34,330 nt of DNA. It comes from Ignavibacteria bacterium (GTDB lineage: Bacteria > Bacteroidota > Ignavibacteria > UBA10030 > SZUA-254). Within the stretch, counting starts at the first letter, position 1, and the number at the start of each line of letters is the position of its first letter. The stretch lies in the NCBI GenBank assembly GCA_016178625.1, contig JACOSX010000061.1, positions 1 to 34,330 of the forward strand. The letters run 5' to 3'. The notes below the pieces were generated by a model that saw only the letters and a program-made list of their open reading frames with translations, made no database searches and had not been told where the DNA came from. Below are positions 1-8,219 of the stretch, piece after piece. Position numbers and translations under genes: made by a program.

Positions 1-185
1 ACTCAAACAACGTTACCGTCAGCATCGTGGTCTCGCACATCGTCATCGACTTGCATATTTCCAATGGTATTTGTCACTATGTCCACACTAAAACAGCAAC
101 ACATTCTGGACATTATACCCAGAATGACACCCTCTTCTTTTCGGACGGCCTCGAACTTGCATCGCCAAGGTAAAGGGTGTTCATG

Positions 186-487
186 TTAAATATCAGTCCA
201 ATTTTTGAAAGACCGTTGCAGCCAATCGCCTTGGATATCAAACCTTAATTCGTTATTTGTTGGTCGGGTATCCATCCTCACATCGAACAAAACATTTCCC
301 ACCCCCAGTGGCTCGCTTATAATGTCCGTCGACGTTCCCGTTAGTGGTGTCACATTTTGTGATACCAGCCAGCTCTTCTTAGCTGAGGTTCCATCAGGTT
401 GTAACGAGTTTGGGCTTCACCAACATTTTCCCATGACTTAGTTCTATGTTCATTGTTGGTGAAAAATTTTCTGAGAAAGATAGCCAA
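186..487 (-). pseudogene. Possible frameshifted coding remnant, unknown
   Basis: On the minus strand two overlapping open stretches look protein-like. One runs from 487 down to a stop at 350-352 and contains KSWENVGEAQTRYN. The other runs from 416 down to a stop at 186-188 and ends in NELRFDIQGDWLQRS followed by FKNWTDI. The second has no credible start codon, so a single frameshift around 350-416 would be needed to join them into one short protein of about 90 residues. No family is recognised. It could equally be non-coding sequence that happens to be open. The rest of the first 500 bases shows nothing I can support. Confidence 0.22.
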
Positions 488-513
488 TTACTTTGATGAG
501 TGTAACAGGTAAG

Positions 514-1002
514 TTACAGCGCCTTCCTCAGCTTCATCAGCGTCTCCTTCATATCCTCGGAGATCATTTTCGTATCGGCGAGGGTAGGCATGAAGTTGGT
601 GTCGCCGTTCCAGCGCGGGACGATGTGGAAATGGATGTGATGGTCGATGCCAGCGCCCGCCGATCTACCGATGTTGGAGCCGATATTGAACCCCTCAGGG
701 TGCGAGACTTTCTGAAGTGCCTTGATCATTTTCTGAAGAAACTTCATTGCTTCTGTCATTTCTTTATCGGTGAGATTGGTTAGCGAGGGAACGTGACGGT
801 AGGGGACGATCATGACATGTCCACTGTTATATGGAAACAGATTCATGATGACAAAACAATGTTTGCCGCGTGTTACAATAAAATGCTCGTTGTCCTTTTT
901 ATCTTTGTACGCTGCACACAGAACGCACTTTGCCTTTGTAGTGTTGGGTTGGGAAAATGTTTTAATGTATTGCGAGCGCCAGGGAGAGAATAATCGTTCC
1001 AT
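514..1002 (-). CDS. HIT family protein (Ap4A hydrolase/phosphorylase type)
   Basis: A histidine-triad nucleotide hydrolase or transferase of 162 residues, expected to act on dinucleoside polyphosphates such as Ap4A in the cytosol. The catalytic triad HIHFHIV is at residues 122-128 (His122, His124, His126). It is preceded by GFNIGSNIGRSAGAGIDHH, which is typical of the bacterial Ap4A phosphorylase-like branch. An N-terminal CVLC (Cys26, Cys29) could bind zinc together with nearby histidines, as in several relatives. The ending WNGDTNFMPTLADTK matches the family's conserved tail. The ATG is at 1002 and the start MERLFSPWRSQYI is the usual one for this branch. It lies downstream of the EF-G-like gene on the same strand but is separated from it by a terminator-like hairpin. 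The exact substrate is not readable from sequence. Confidence 0.9.
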   Translation of the reverse strand: MERLFSPWRSQYIKTFSQPNTTKAKCVLCAAYKDKKDNEHFIVTRGKHCFVIMNLFPYNSGHVMIVPYRHVPSLTNLTDKEMTEAMKFLQKMIKALQKVSHPEGFNIGSNIGRSAGAGIDHHIHFHIVPRWNGDTNFMPTLADTKMISEDMKETLMKLRKAL

Positions 1003-1030
1003 TGATCCTATAATCTGTCGGCAGTGTGCT

Positions 1031-1068
1031 TAAAGTAAAATCCCCTCACCATTTTTTGGAGAAGGGAT
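1031..1068 (-). terminator. Probable intrinsic terminator after the EF-G-like gene
   Basis: Read on the minus strand, an imperfect hairpin (ATCCCTTCTCC, loop, GGTGAGGGGAT) is followed by a T-rich stretch TTTACTTT. It lies 20 bases past the stop of the EF-G-like gene. The stem has mismatches, so strength is uncertain. Confidence 0.5.
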
Positions 1069-1087
1069 CTTGCGTGAGAATACACCC

Positions 1088-3196
1088 TTAGACCTCCTCC
1101 TCGACTTTTTGCTTGGTGTGTTCGATAACAATTTTGTCGGCAATTTCACGCGGCATCTCTTCATAATGATCGAACTTTTGCTTATGAATTCCCCTTCCCT
1201 GGGTCATTGACCGCAAGTTCGTTGAATATCGGAACAACTCCTTCAGTGGAACGAGGGCTTTGATGATCTGGTGCGAGCCGTCGGAATCCATTCCAAGAAT
1301 TTTCCCTCGCCTGCTCGAAATGTCGCCCATGACGTCTCCCATATATTCATCCGGTACAATCACTTCGATTTCGTAGATCGGTTCGAGGAGAATCGGTTTC
1401 GCTTCCTTAAATCCTTTTTTGAATGCCATGCGTCCGGCAATCTTGAAGGAGTGTTCATCCGAATCCACATCGTGATATGATCCGTCGAACAGGGTTACTT
1501 TCACGTCAACAACCTTATAACCGGCGATCACTCCCGTCTGAAGCGCTTCGATAATTCCTTTTTCCACCGCGGGAACAAAACGCCCCGGGACGACACCGCC
1601 GACGATCGCGTTCTCAAACTGGAACCCTGATCCGCGCGAAAGAGGCTCAATCTTGATCCATACGTGACCGAACTGACCACGCCCACCGGTTTGCTTTTTA
1701 TGTTTGTATTCAACTTCGTTCACACGTCCACGGATGGTCTCACGGTATGGAATCTTTGGCTCAACCATCTCGACGTCAACACCATACTTTGCCTTCAACC
1801 GCTTAATGATGATGCCAAGATGAAGCTCACCTTGACCGCTGATGACCGTTTGGTGTAATTCCGGATCGACCATCATCACGAACGTCGGATCTTCTTCATG
1901 CAACGCGTGCAAGCCTGTGGCTATCTTGTCCTCATCTCCTTTCGCTTTCGCAACGATCGCCATGCTGATCACCGGCTGAGGAAATGGAATTGCTGGAAGG
2001 ATGGCGGGAAATGCCTTGCTGCTCAATGTATTGTTCGTGTGGGTATCTTTAAGCTTTACAACTGCCCCAATATCACCGGCAAAGATCTTGCCAACCTCCT
2101 TACGCTCTTTTCCATTCATGATGAATAACTGGGCAAGACGCTCGACTTTATTATTTGATTCATTCACGAGGTCCATCCCGGGTGTTACCGCCCCTGAATA
2201 GACGCGGAAAAATGAGAGCTCCCCCACGTGCGGTTCCGAAACCGTCTTGAATACGAAAAGTGTCGGCTGCCCGTTTGGATCGCATCTTACCGTGACCTCT
2301 TTCTGATCTGCGTGATTCGAGCCAGGCATCTTTCCGATTGCCGGTGGAGCCTCCGTCGGGCTTGGACAGTAATCAATGCAAAAATCCAGTAACGATGCAA
2401 CACCAATATTATGGGATCCGGCTGTGCAAAGAAGCGGGAAGATTTTTCTCATCGCGATTCCTTGCTTCAGTCCTTGTTTGATTTCCTGATCGGTCAGTGT
2501 TCCTTTTTCGAAAAAGATGTCGATGAGCTTTTCGTCTGTTTGAGCAATCTGCTCGATGAGTTGCTCTCGCATCGTTTCAGCCTTCGCTTTGAGATCAGCC
2601 GGAATATCACCTTCGGAATATTTCCCTTTGCCATCGCGAGTGAATGTGAGTAGCTTCATTCTCAAGAGATCAACGATCGACTCGAAGGCAAGTCCTTGCT
2701 GTACTGGAAATTGTACAGGAATCAGATCGTGACTGAAGCGCTCCGTAGCGGTTTTTACAACTTTATCAAAATCAGCGTTCTCATTGTTCAATTTATTAAC
2801 GACAACGATGACTGCATTTTTTAATTCCTTCGTGTAGTTCCACACGATTTCCGTTCCTACCTCTACACCCTCGATCGCTTTCAAGAAAACGATCGCAGTG
2901 TCGGCAACACGGAGACTACTCTTTACCTCACCGGTGAAATCCGTGTATCCTGGCGTATCGATGATGTTGAGCTTTGTTCCTTTCCAATCGCAAAAGAGTA
3001 CTGAGGCATTGATGGAAATCTGACGTTCAACCTCGTCGGGATGGTAATCGGAGACGGTGTTCCCTTCTTCCACTTTTCCGAAGCGTGTCGTCACACCCGA
3101 TGTAAACAGGCTTGCTTCGGCAAATGAGGTTTTCCCAGATCCTCCATGGCCCACGAGCGCGATATTACGAATAGTTTCTGCTGAGTATTCTTTCAT
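1088..3196 (-). CDS. fusA: Elongation factor G-like translational GTPase (EF-G paralogue type)
   Basis: A 702-residue translation-factor GTPase with the full EF-G layout: G domain, domain II, and C-terminal domains III-V (GGRGQFGHVWIKIEP, then GRKGILGM-like SRRGKILGMDSDG). EF-G drives tRNA-mRNA translocation and ribosome recycling; paralogues of this type can be specialised. The P-loop is GHGGSGKT (16-23), not the GHIDAGKTT of canonical EF-G, and G3 is DTPGYTDF (80-87). G4 reads NKLN (134-137) where NKxD is expected, an unusual loss of the guanine-specifying Asp. These differences put it with EF-G-like (EF-G II) proteins rather than the fusA of the str operon. AAGGAGAA precedes the ATG at a spacing of 9. 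No ribosomal protein genes are adjacent. The call as an EF-G family protein is firm; its being the main EF-G is doubtful. Confidence 0.9.
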   Translation of the reverse strand: MKEYSAETIRNIALVGHGGSGKTSFAEASLFTSGVTTRFGKVEEGNTVSDYHPDEVERQISINASVLFCDWKGTKLNIIDTPGYTDFTGEVKSSLRVADTAIVFLKAIEGVEVGTEIVWNYTKELKNAVIVVVNKLNNENADFDKVVKTATERFSHDLIPVQFPVQQGLAFESIVDLLRMKLLTFTRDGKGKYSEGDIPADLKAKAETMREQLIEQIAQTDEKLIDIFFEKGTLTDQEIKQGLKQGIAMRKIFPLLCTAGSHNIGVASLLDFCIDYCPSPTEAPPAIGKMPGSNHADQKEVTVRCDPNGQPTLFVFKTVSEPHVGELSFFRVYSGAVTPGMDLVNESNNKVERLAQLFIMNGKERKEVGKIFAGDIGAVVKLKDTHTNNTLSSKAFPAILPAIPFPQPVISMAIVAKAKGDEDKIATGLHALHEEDPTFVMMVDPELHQTVISGQGELHLGIIIKRLKAKYGVDVEMVEPKIPYRETIRGRVNEVEYKHKKQTGGRGQFGHVWIKIEPLSRGSGFQFENAIVGGVVPGRFVPAVEKGIIEALQTGVIAGYKVVDVKVTLFDGSYHDVDSDEHSFKIAGRMAFKKGFKEAKPILLEPIYEIEVIVPDEYMGDVMGDISSRRGKILGMDSDGSHQIIKALVPLKELFRYSTNLRSMTQGRGIHKQKFDHYEEMPREIADKIVIEHTKQKVEEEV

Positions 3197-3326
3197 AGAT
3201 GAAGATTCTCCTTAGCGTAGTGAGGATACAGCAACAACCCCCGCGGAACACGAAACCGAACACGTGCGTGTAGGACGTCTTGCTGTTAGAATGCGTGAGT
3301 ATAAGCGGCTGATCGCCGTGTAAATC

Positions 3327-3710
3327 TTAAGCTCGCAGGCGAGCAATAAAAGCTTTCACCCCGTTGAACACTGCTGCGAAGGTACCGATTGTCTCCAGCA
3401 CGGGCTCTTCAATTCGTTCTTGAATACGACACTCGAAGTCGACCATGTTGTCAATAACTCCTTTGACGGAAGTAATGGCATTCTTCAGGACGTCGACTTG
3501 CCCGTCTATACTCTCGGCAATATTCTTAACTTTGTCTGTGATGACTTCCAGATTTTCTAGAACGGGAATAGCTCTTGCGCTCAACTTTTTCACATCGTGT
3601 TCAACCACCATGAGAAAGTTTCGAACTCGCACAAGGACAACGATGAGAAACAGACACAGCCCTGTCACTGCGGCAAGTGCCACAATCTGCATAACGAGGA
3701 GTGTGTCCAT
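3327..3710 (-). CDS. DUF948-type small membrane-anchored protein
   Basis: A 127-residue protein with one N-terminal membrane helix (about residues 5-27). A long amphipathic, probably coiled-coil region follows (VKKLSARAIPVLENLEVITD onward), with repeated heptad-like spacing. This matches the DUF948 family, which commonly sits beside YtxH genes and is annotated as a general stress-type envelope protein in Firmicutes; its molecular function is unknown. It lies 30 bases downstream of the YtxH-like gene on the same strand, so the two probably form an operon. The family assignment rests on length, architecture and neighbour. Confidence 0.7.
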   Translation of the reverse strand: MDTLLVMQIVALAAVTGLCLFLIVVLVRVRNFLMVVEHDVKKLSARAIPVLENLEVITDKVKNIAESIDGQVDVLKNAITSVKGVIDNMVDFECRIQERIEEPVLETIGTFAAVFNGVKAFIARLRA

Positions 3711-3740
3711 CTGGATTCGCGCGAGTTAGTGGAATGACAT

Positions 3741-4136
3741 TTATGCGGTGTTTTGATTCTTATCATTCTTGTAAGCATCCATGCCAGCACGGAAGGCGGA
3801 TTTAACGCGACCCGCTTCGCTACCCGTACGTTCACGGATCCCCGTCAAGACTTTCTCTGCATCATCGAGGATGTGTCCGGCTTTTTCTTTTGCTTCCGTA
3901 ACCAATTGCTCCGAGCGATTTTTCCCTTGATTGACAAGATCAAGCGTCTTTTCGCGAGTAGCCTTCACATAGTCTGCAGCCTCGGTCGCAATGTCGTCTG
4001 CTTTCTTCTTTAAATCCGACCGCAATTCTTTTCCACTCTTCGGTGCGTACAGTAACGCAGTAATCGCTCCAATAACACTCCCGGCGAGAAACCCAATCAG
4101 CAATCCCTTTGCCATTCCATTCTTTTCTTCAGCCAT
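3741..4136 (-). CDS. YtxH domain-containing protein
   Basis: A 131-residue protein. A glycine-rich membrane helix at the N-terminus (GLLIGFLAGSVIGAITALLY, about 11-30) is followed by APKSGKELRSDLKKKADDI, the hallmark of YtxH proteins. The rest is a charged, alanine-rich helical tail likely to form a coiled coil. YtxH proteins are linked to envelope stress, but no biochemical activity is established. It is the first gene of a two-gene unit with the DUF948 protein. The start ATG at 4136 has GGAGGG-like bases just upstream. Confidence 0.85.
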   Translation of the reverse strand: MAEEKNGMAKGLLIGFLAGSVIGAITALLYAPKSGKELRSDLKKKADDIATEAADYVKATREKTLDLVNQGKNRSEQLVTEAKEKAGHILDDAEKVLTGIRERTGSEAGRVKSAFRAGMDAYKNDKNQNTA

Positions 4137-4274
4137 ACGCCCTCCAAGAATATTTCATGAAATGATCCACTTGGATATCAAAAATAAAGTACCAATTCTG
4201 CCTTTAAAAATCAAGTGGTCAACACCATGGGTAGTGACTCATTTTGGTTCTTGGTAGGTCATACATTCGTGTCT

Positions 4275-4315
4275 GACAGGCAAGTCCCGAGGGGATGGCT
4301 TGTCAAATGCCTGTC
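4275..4315. repeat. Palindromic element in the 4137-4532 gap
   Basis: GACAGGCA (4275-4282) pairs with TGCCTGTC (4308-4315) around a smaller inner hairpin (CAAGTCCC / GGGATGGCTTG). The word GACAGGCAAGTC recurs at 20331-20341, so this looks like a dispersed repeat rather than a gene-specific terminator. The remainder of the 396-base gap holds no convincing gene; a 62-codon open frame at 4239-4427 is proline-rich and has no support. Confidence 0.5.
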
Positions 4316-4438
4316 CCACCGAAATGTCTTTCGTGAATTGATGCACTACCAAACCTTTCCCAAATGGGTACGACTTCATCTTTGGTGAAGGGGGAGGATT
4401 TTTTTCCCACGGAGAATCAACGTCCACGTTAATATGCC

Positions 4439-4485
4439 TTGCTTATCGTGTCAAGATGTCTTAATTTACAACCGATAATTAAGAC
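4439..4485 (+). promoter_or_regulatory. Candidate promoter overlapped by an inverted repeat
   Basis: TTGCTT (4439-4444) and TAATTT (4462-4467) are spaced 17 bases apart and point at the transporter gene that starts at 4533. A perfect 9-bp inverted repeat, GTCTTAATT (4458-4466) and AATTAAGAC (4477-4485), overlaps the -10 box, as an operator would. The hexamers are only moderate matches to sigma70 consensus, so this is inference. Confidence 0.35.
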
Positions 4486-4532
4486 AAATTGCGATTCTGC
4501 ATTGGTGATGAACCATATTCAGAAAACCATTT

Positions 4533-5666
4533 ATGTGGAAAACGACTGAAGGCAGCACGGGAAGACTCATCCAATTGTGTCTCGGATACTTCATCTTTTA
4601 CGTCATCACCGGCGTAAGTGTGAAGTATTTCACCGGAGGCTCAGATCTCGGGTATCCGGGAATGAAGGAGATAGAGTATCTTGTATACAGCACCATCGGC
4701 GGCAACTTGATTTGCCTGGCTGTGGTCTTCGCACTCCGCTGGTACCGGATGACTTCAAATAAGCTCATCCCCATCGCTGGCTGGAAAATCCCACAAGAAG
4801 CTTTGTACATCATTCCATCGGGTATCTGCACCGCTGTGGTCATTCCGACAACGACGCTGATGTACACACTCCCCATCTCTGTCATGGTCGCCATGGTAAT
4901 CATGCGGGCAAGCGTGATTATTATTAGCCGGATTGTGGATGCGGTGCAAATCCACAAGGGTATTCTGAAGAAGAAAGTGTATCGGGAGGAAAACATTGCC
5001 GTGGTCTTCGCCCTGAGTGCGGCGGCGGTGAACATCCTGTGGGTGGGCAAGGGAGATTTCGAGTTCGTTCATTCATTTGCCGCGATGACAATCCTCGGGA
5101 GTTACATTATTGCCTACGCGATCCGCATCTACATCATGAACTATTACAAGAATACGCGTGCCAAGGGAGTGAAACTCGATAACAACGGCTTCTTCGCCAT
5201 CGAGCAAATCACTGCAACAGTTGCGATGGTCGCTGTGGGCTATATGCTCTTCCACTCGGTCGATTGGTTTGGAAGCATGAACACTCAGCTTGTTCTCTTT
5301 CATGAATCATTCGCAAATCCTCGACCGCTCTGGCATTGGGCGACTTTTGTCGGAATGGCATACGGACTGGTGGCGTTCTTCTCGGTGTTTATCTTCATGT
5401 TCAAAGGACGAACGGCAACATTCGCGGGACTCGTGAATCGATTGACATCACTTGTCGCCGGGACAGCAGCGACTATCGTGTCTTACTATTTGTTCAACGG
5501 AAGATTCCCAAAGGTACAAGATTGGGTCTCGCTCGTGTTCATTCTTATCGCGGTCGGGTTCCTCAGTCTCGCAGAGAAGAAACGCACCACGGAGCTTGCT
5601 ATGACGAACACACATGAATCTCTCATGGGCACAAGAGACCTCGTCGCAGTACCGGAAAAATCCTGA
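4533..5666 (+). CDS. Multi-pass membrane protein, DMT/EamA-like transporter
   Basis: A 377-residue polytopic membrane protein with roughly ten hydrophobic segments, beginning at about residue 13 (LIQLCLGYFIFYVITG) and ending near 350 (FILIAVGFLSLAEKK). The repeated small-residue-rich helices, the length and the pairing of two similar halves fit the drug/metabolite transporter superfamily. No substrate motif is recognised, and a non-transport role is possible. It is the only plus-strand gene in the first 21 kb and stands between two minus-strand blocks, so it is monocistronic. There is no clear Shine-Dalgarno sequence before the ATG at 4533. The candidate promoter with an overlapping inverted repeat upstream suggests local regulation. 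Confidence 0.6.
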   Translation: MWKTTEGSTGRLIQLCLGYFIFYVITGVSVKYFTGGSDLGYPGMKEIEYLVYSTIGGNLICLAVVFALRWYRMTSNKLIPIAGWKIPQEALYIIPSGICTAVVIPTTTLMYTLPISVMVAMVIMRASVIIISRIVDAVQIHKGILKKKVYREENIAVVFALSAAAVNILWVGKGDFEFVHSFAAMTILGSYIIAYAIRIYIMNYYKNTRAKGVKLDNNGFFAIEQITATVAMVAVGYMLFHSVDWFGSMNTQLVLFHESFANPRPLWHWATFVGMAYGLVAFFSVFIFMFKGRTATFAGLVNRLTSLVAGTAATIVSYYLFNGRFPKVQDWVSLVFILIAVGFLSLAEKKRTTELAMTNTHESLMGTRDLVAVPEKS

Positions 5667-5741
5667 TCTGAAATCGACCAGTATTGTTAGGCACACTCTC
5701 CAGGATGCCTCACCCTTCAGATGGGGTTCTTTCTAAAAACG

Positions 5742-6452
5742 TTATCTCGGCAGGCTCCATAACTTTTGTGCCACGCGCTCCAACTCATCACCGAGTTTCT
5801 GCGGATCATCAGTCTTCTCCGGCTCATTCTCAAATACCGCATATGGTACTTTAAACCCTTTGATGTCAATATAGTTAGGATCTTTCGACGTTAGCTTCTT
5901 CCAATCATTCGTCTTGTAGTAAAACTCCATCTTCTCATCAGGCAAGGAATGGTACAAGATCGAGTCTTCGAGCCCCGGTCTTGCGCGGTGGCGATTCTTT
6001 CTGAACGATTCCTCATACGACACGCTGATGTAGATGATTCTCGCTCTCTTTAAAATCTCCTCATGCAGATACGAGAACGCTTCTCCAAATCCATTGTCGC
6101 CTCCCCGCGCAAATTCGACAAGCGTTGTTATACCGCTATGGTAGTTTGGATTAGCTGCACGCTTCTTCAGGTACGCGAGATTAATGCGCTCGATGTAGAG
6201 ATTCCAGGCAAATGGATCTTTGAACCAATACTTCTCATCAGACCAGATACGTTGCTTCCCATAACGTGAGAGTATATCATCAATCTCGAACGTTTCCCAT
6301 ACGTAAACGAAATCATCGATCTCCTCGAACTCCCCGATATGAAATCGCCGGGAGCGTTCCGGAACAGGTGTTTTCTTGAGAAAGTCGATCACCTCCGATT
6401 TGCCTGCAGCGGGTCGACCAATGAGAATAATAACCTCAAAATTGTTCATCAT
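5742..6452 (-). CDS. P-loop NTPase, nucleotide kinase-like, unknown substrate
   Basis: A 236-residue soluble protein with a Walker A motif GRPAAGKS (about residues 12-19) right after a beta strand FEVIILI, as in small-molecule kinases and uncharacterised ATP-binding proteins. Conserved-looking features further in are RRFHIGEFEEIDDF and ARGGDNGFGEAFSYLHEEIL, with a lid-like segment rich in Arg (SFRKNRHRARPG). No family name is recognised with certainty. It starts 20 bases downstream of the 5'-nucleotidase stop on the same strand, so the two are probably co-transcribed and may act in nucleotide metabolism. Two ATGs (6452 and 6449) are adjacent and neither has a clear Shine-Dalgarno sequence. 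Confidence 0.6.
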   Translation of the reverse strand: MMNNFEVIILIGRPAAGKSEVIDFLKKTPVPERSRRFHIGEFEEIDDFVYVWETFEIDDILSRYGKQRIWSDEKYWFKDPFAWNLYIERINLAYLKKRAANPNYHSGITTLVEFARGGDNGFGEAFSYLHEEILKRARIIYISVSYEESFRKNRHRARPGLEDSILYHSLPDEKMEFYYKTNDWKKLTSKDPNYIDIKGFKVPYAVFENEPEKTDDPQKLGDELERVAQKLWSLPR

Positions 6453-6472
6453 TGATGAATGTTGCTTTACTG

Positions 6473-7996
6473 TTATTGGAGTTCAATAAAGTGCATCTCG
6501 ATCCCTCCGCTAATCGTCTTTTCCTTTTGAACCTTTGCGACGAGCATCTGGGAGATGGTTGTTTGAGTGTAATTCACTTTTTTGGGGGTCATTCCCAAAT
6601 ATTTATCACTTTGGTTGATGAGAAAATCGCTTGTGGCGATAAGATATGCGCGATCGTCAACAATATCTTGTCCATCGATCTTCAGATTCATGATCTTCGC
6701 CCGACCGCTTTCGCGCTTCCATGTGGCAGTAATTCCCGAGAGATCAAGAGATGTTTTCCCCTCGATCATCGACTGGAGATAACGTTGAACAAGTCCTCGC
6801 AACTCTCCCCCGGAAAGAGAGAATGTGCAGAGATAATTCCGGAAGGGAGAAATTTCAAACAGATCGAGCTTCGTGATGTTCCCTGCGCTCAAATCCTTAC
6901 GAATACCACTGCTGTTCGTTATCCCCACGCTGGCTTTGGCGCCTTCGCGGATCGCGTCGGCAACAAAAGAACCGACATTACTCTCGCCGGATCGCGACCG
7001 CTTCCAATCGGCAGAGAGTGTGCCGAGGATAATACCGTAATCCTTATCAACATTCTTCTTGTATTCCGCGATGAATTTTGAGATCTCGTTTTCCGGTCGG
7101 TCGCTCCGAGCCCAGAGGGTTAAAAGCTTTCCGTTTGAAGCAGTCACCTTGCCACCGTCGATCGTCAGTTCCAGTTCCCCCAGATTTTCACAATTCGATC
7201 CCGCTTGACAGACGATAACGCCATTGATCATCTTTGGTGTTTTCAATCTTGTGTGGCTATGTCCACCAATAATAATACTTAAGCCGTGTGCTGACACTGC
7301 AAGGATCGAGTCGGCATCCACTCCTTCATGCGTGAGAGCAACGATAAGATCAGTTTCACGATTGATCTTATCGATGATCTTTTGTACGACCTCAACGGGT
7401 GAAAGTACTTTCAGTCCTTTGAGGTTATTGGTGTTGGTCAAATGAAATAAGTCCGGTGCCATCAATCCGATAATTCCAATACGCAGTCCATTCTTTTTCA
7501 CGATGACGTAATCTTTATTGTTCAGTGTAAGGCGACCCGTCGTATCGACGAGGTTCGCGCTCACCGTCGGAAATCTCGCAATCGCCGTCAACGTGCGTAG
7601 ATTGTCTTGAGAAATATCGAGGTCGTGGTTGCCGATTGTCCATGCATCATACCCGACCATATTCATCAGCTCGAAGAGGGCACCTCCTGTGCCACCTTTG
7701 TAGTCAAACTCCGAGATGGGTGTTCCCGTCATGACGTCGCCACCGTCGAGCACAAGGACATCCCCTTTTGAGCGCCGAATGCTATCGACCATCCACCATA
7801 ATTCTCGGAAACCGCCTACCATAGGTTTCGGAGAGGATTGGACCCAACCCGCTTCATGAGGAAGGAATGATGCGTGCATATCATTCGTGTGGAGGATCGT
7901 CAGCGTTTTAGGTTGCGTACGAACATCGATTGTCGAGCACAACATCCCGAACGCCACGACGATAACCATGGTGCGTCGAAGCATAAACGATTTCAT
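6473..7996 (-). CDS. Exported 5'-nucleotidase / metallophosphatase (UshA-like)
   Basis: A 507-residue two-domain nucleotidase. The N-terminal calcineurin-like metallophosphatase domain shows LHTNDMHASF, GGDVMTGTP, GNHDLD, LTHEGVDAD and GGHSHTRL, the complete set of dimetal ligands. The C-terminal 5'-nucleotidase domain shows SNVGSFVADAIREGA and GITNSSGIRKDL, with the substrate-binding aromatic/Phe region around FEISPFRNYL. A hydrophobic N-terminal segment (residues about 8-25) indicates Sec export to the periplasm, where such enzymes salvage extracellular nucleotides. I chose the ATG at 7996; an in-frame TTG at 8011 would add five residues. Neither has a good ribosome-binding site. It probably leads a two-gene unit with the P-loop protein. 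Confidence 0.88.
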   Translation of the reverse strand: MKSFMLRRTMVIVVAFGMLCSTIDVRTQPKTLTILHTNDMHASFLPHEAGWVQSSPKPMVGGFRELWWMVDSIRRSKGDVLVLDGGDVMTGTPISEFDYKGGTGGALFELMNMVGYDAWTIGNHDLDISQDNLRTLTAIARFPTVSANLVDTTGRLTLNNKDYVIVKKNGLRIGIIGLMAPDLFHLTNTNNLKGLKVLSPVEVVQKIIDKINRETDLIVALTHEGVDADSILAVSAHGLSIIIGGHSHTRLKTPKMINGVIVCQAGSNCENLGELELTIDGGKVTASNGKLLTLWARSDRPENEISKFIAEYKKNVDKDYGIILGTLSADWKRSRSGESNVGSFVADAIREGAKASVGITNSSGIRKDLSAGNITKLDLFEISPFRNYLCTFSLSGGELRGLVQRYLQSMIEGKTSLDLSGITATWKRESGRAKIMNLKIDGQDIVDDRAYLIATSDFLINQSDKYLGMTPKKVNYTQTTISQMLVAKVQKEKTISGGIEMHFIELQ

Positions 7997-8051
7997 AAAA
8001 AAGACTTTCAAAAGTGAGGATTGTAAAATCTAACGGTGGGTCATCAAACAA

Positions 8052-8104
8052 TTCTTATCTGATAAGAACAGACTGTCCCACACAGAAAGGTCTGTGCGGG
8101 ACAG
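8052..8104. repeat. Two adjacent palindromes (REP-like or terminator)
   Basis: TTCTTATC (8052-8059) pairs with GATAAGAA (8061-8068). Then CTGTCCCACACAGA (8073-8086) pairs with TCTGTGCGGGACAG (8091-8104) at 13 of 14 positions around an AAGG loop. They lie just past the stop of the 31-residue gene, where a terminator would act, but no long T run follows on the minus strand. Confidence 0.6.
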
Positions 8105-8115
8105 CTTGCGATTGC

Positions 8116-8211
8116 CTACCGATTTCTCTTCTTATGTCGATTTTTCCGCAAACGCTTCTTCCGCTTGTGAGTAGCCATCTTTCTGCGTAACCGTTTCTTT
8201 CCGCTTGGCAT
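8116..8211 (-). CDS. 31-residue COX24/AURKAIP1 (mS38)-like basic protein
   Basis: A tiny, extremely basic protein starting MPSGKKRLRRKMATHKRKKR and ending LRKNRHKKRNR, with about 60% Lys+Arg. The pattern KKRxRRKMxxHKRKKRxRKxRHK resembles the C-terminal domain of mitochondrial ribosomal protein mS38 (COX24/AURKAIP1) and its short bacterial counterparts, so a ribosome-associated role is inferred. A strong Shine-Dalgarno sequence AGGAGA sits 5 bases before the ATG at 8211 and overlaps the stop region of the upstream zinc-ribbon/TPR gene, giving translational coupling. The first-residue pattern and ribosome-binding site make this a real gene despite its size. Palindromes follow its stop. Confidence 0.8.
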   Translation of the reverse strand: MPSGKKRLRRKMATHKRKKRLRKNRHKKRNR

Positions 8212-8219
8212 GGGTTCTC

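Noticed and set aside
205-441. 78-codon plus-strand open frame at the left edge
   Set aside because: No ribosome-binding site, non-ATG start, unlike any protein; the minus strand looks more protein-like.
4239-4427. 62-codon minus-strand open frame in the gap before the transporter
   Set aside because: Proline-rich, spans a palindromic repeat and has no ribosome-binding site.
5742-6452. PERSRR peptide in the P-loop protein as a repeat insertion into a gene
   Set aside because: The surrounding residues (RRFHIGEFEEIDDF) look native to the family, and there is no matching palindrome in the DNA beyond a short GTTCCGGAAC.
6452-7081. 209-codon plus-strand open frame
   Set aside because: Antisense to the 5'-nucleotidase gene with all its motifs.
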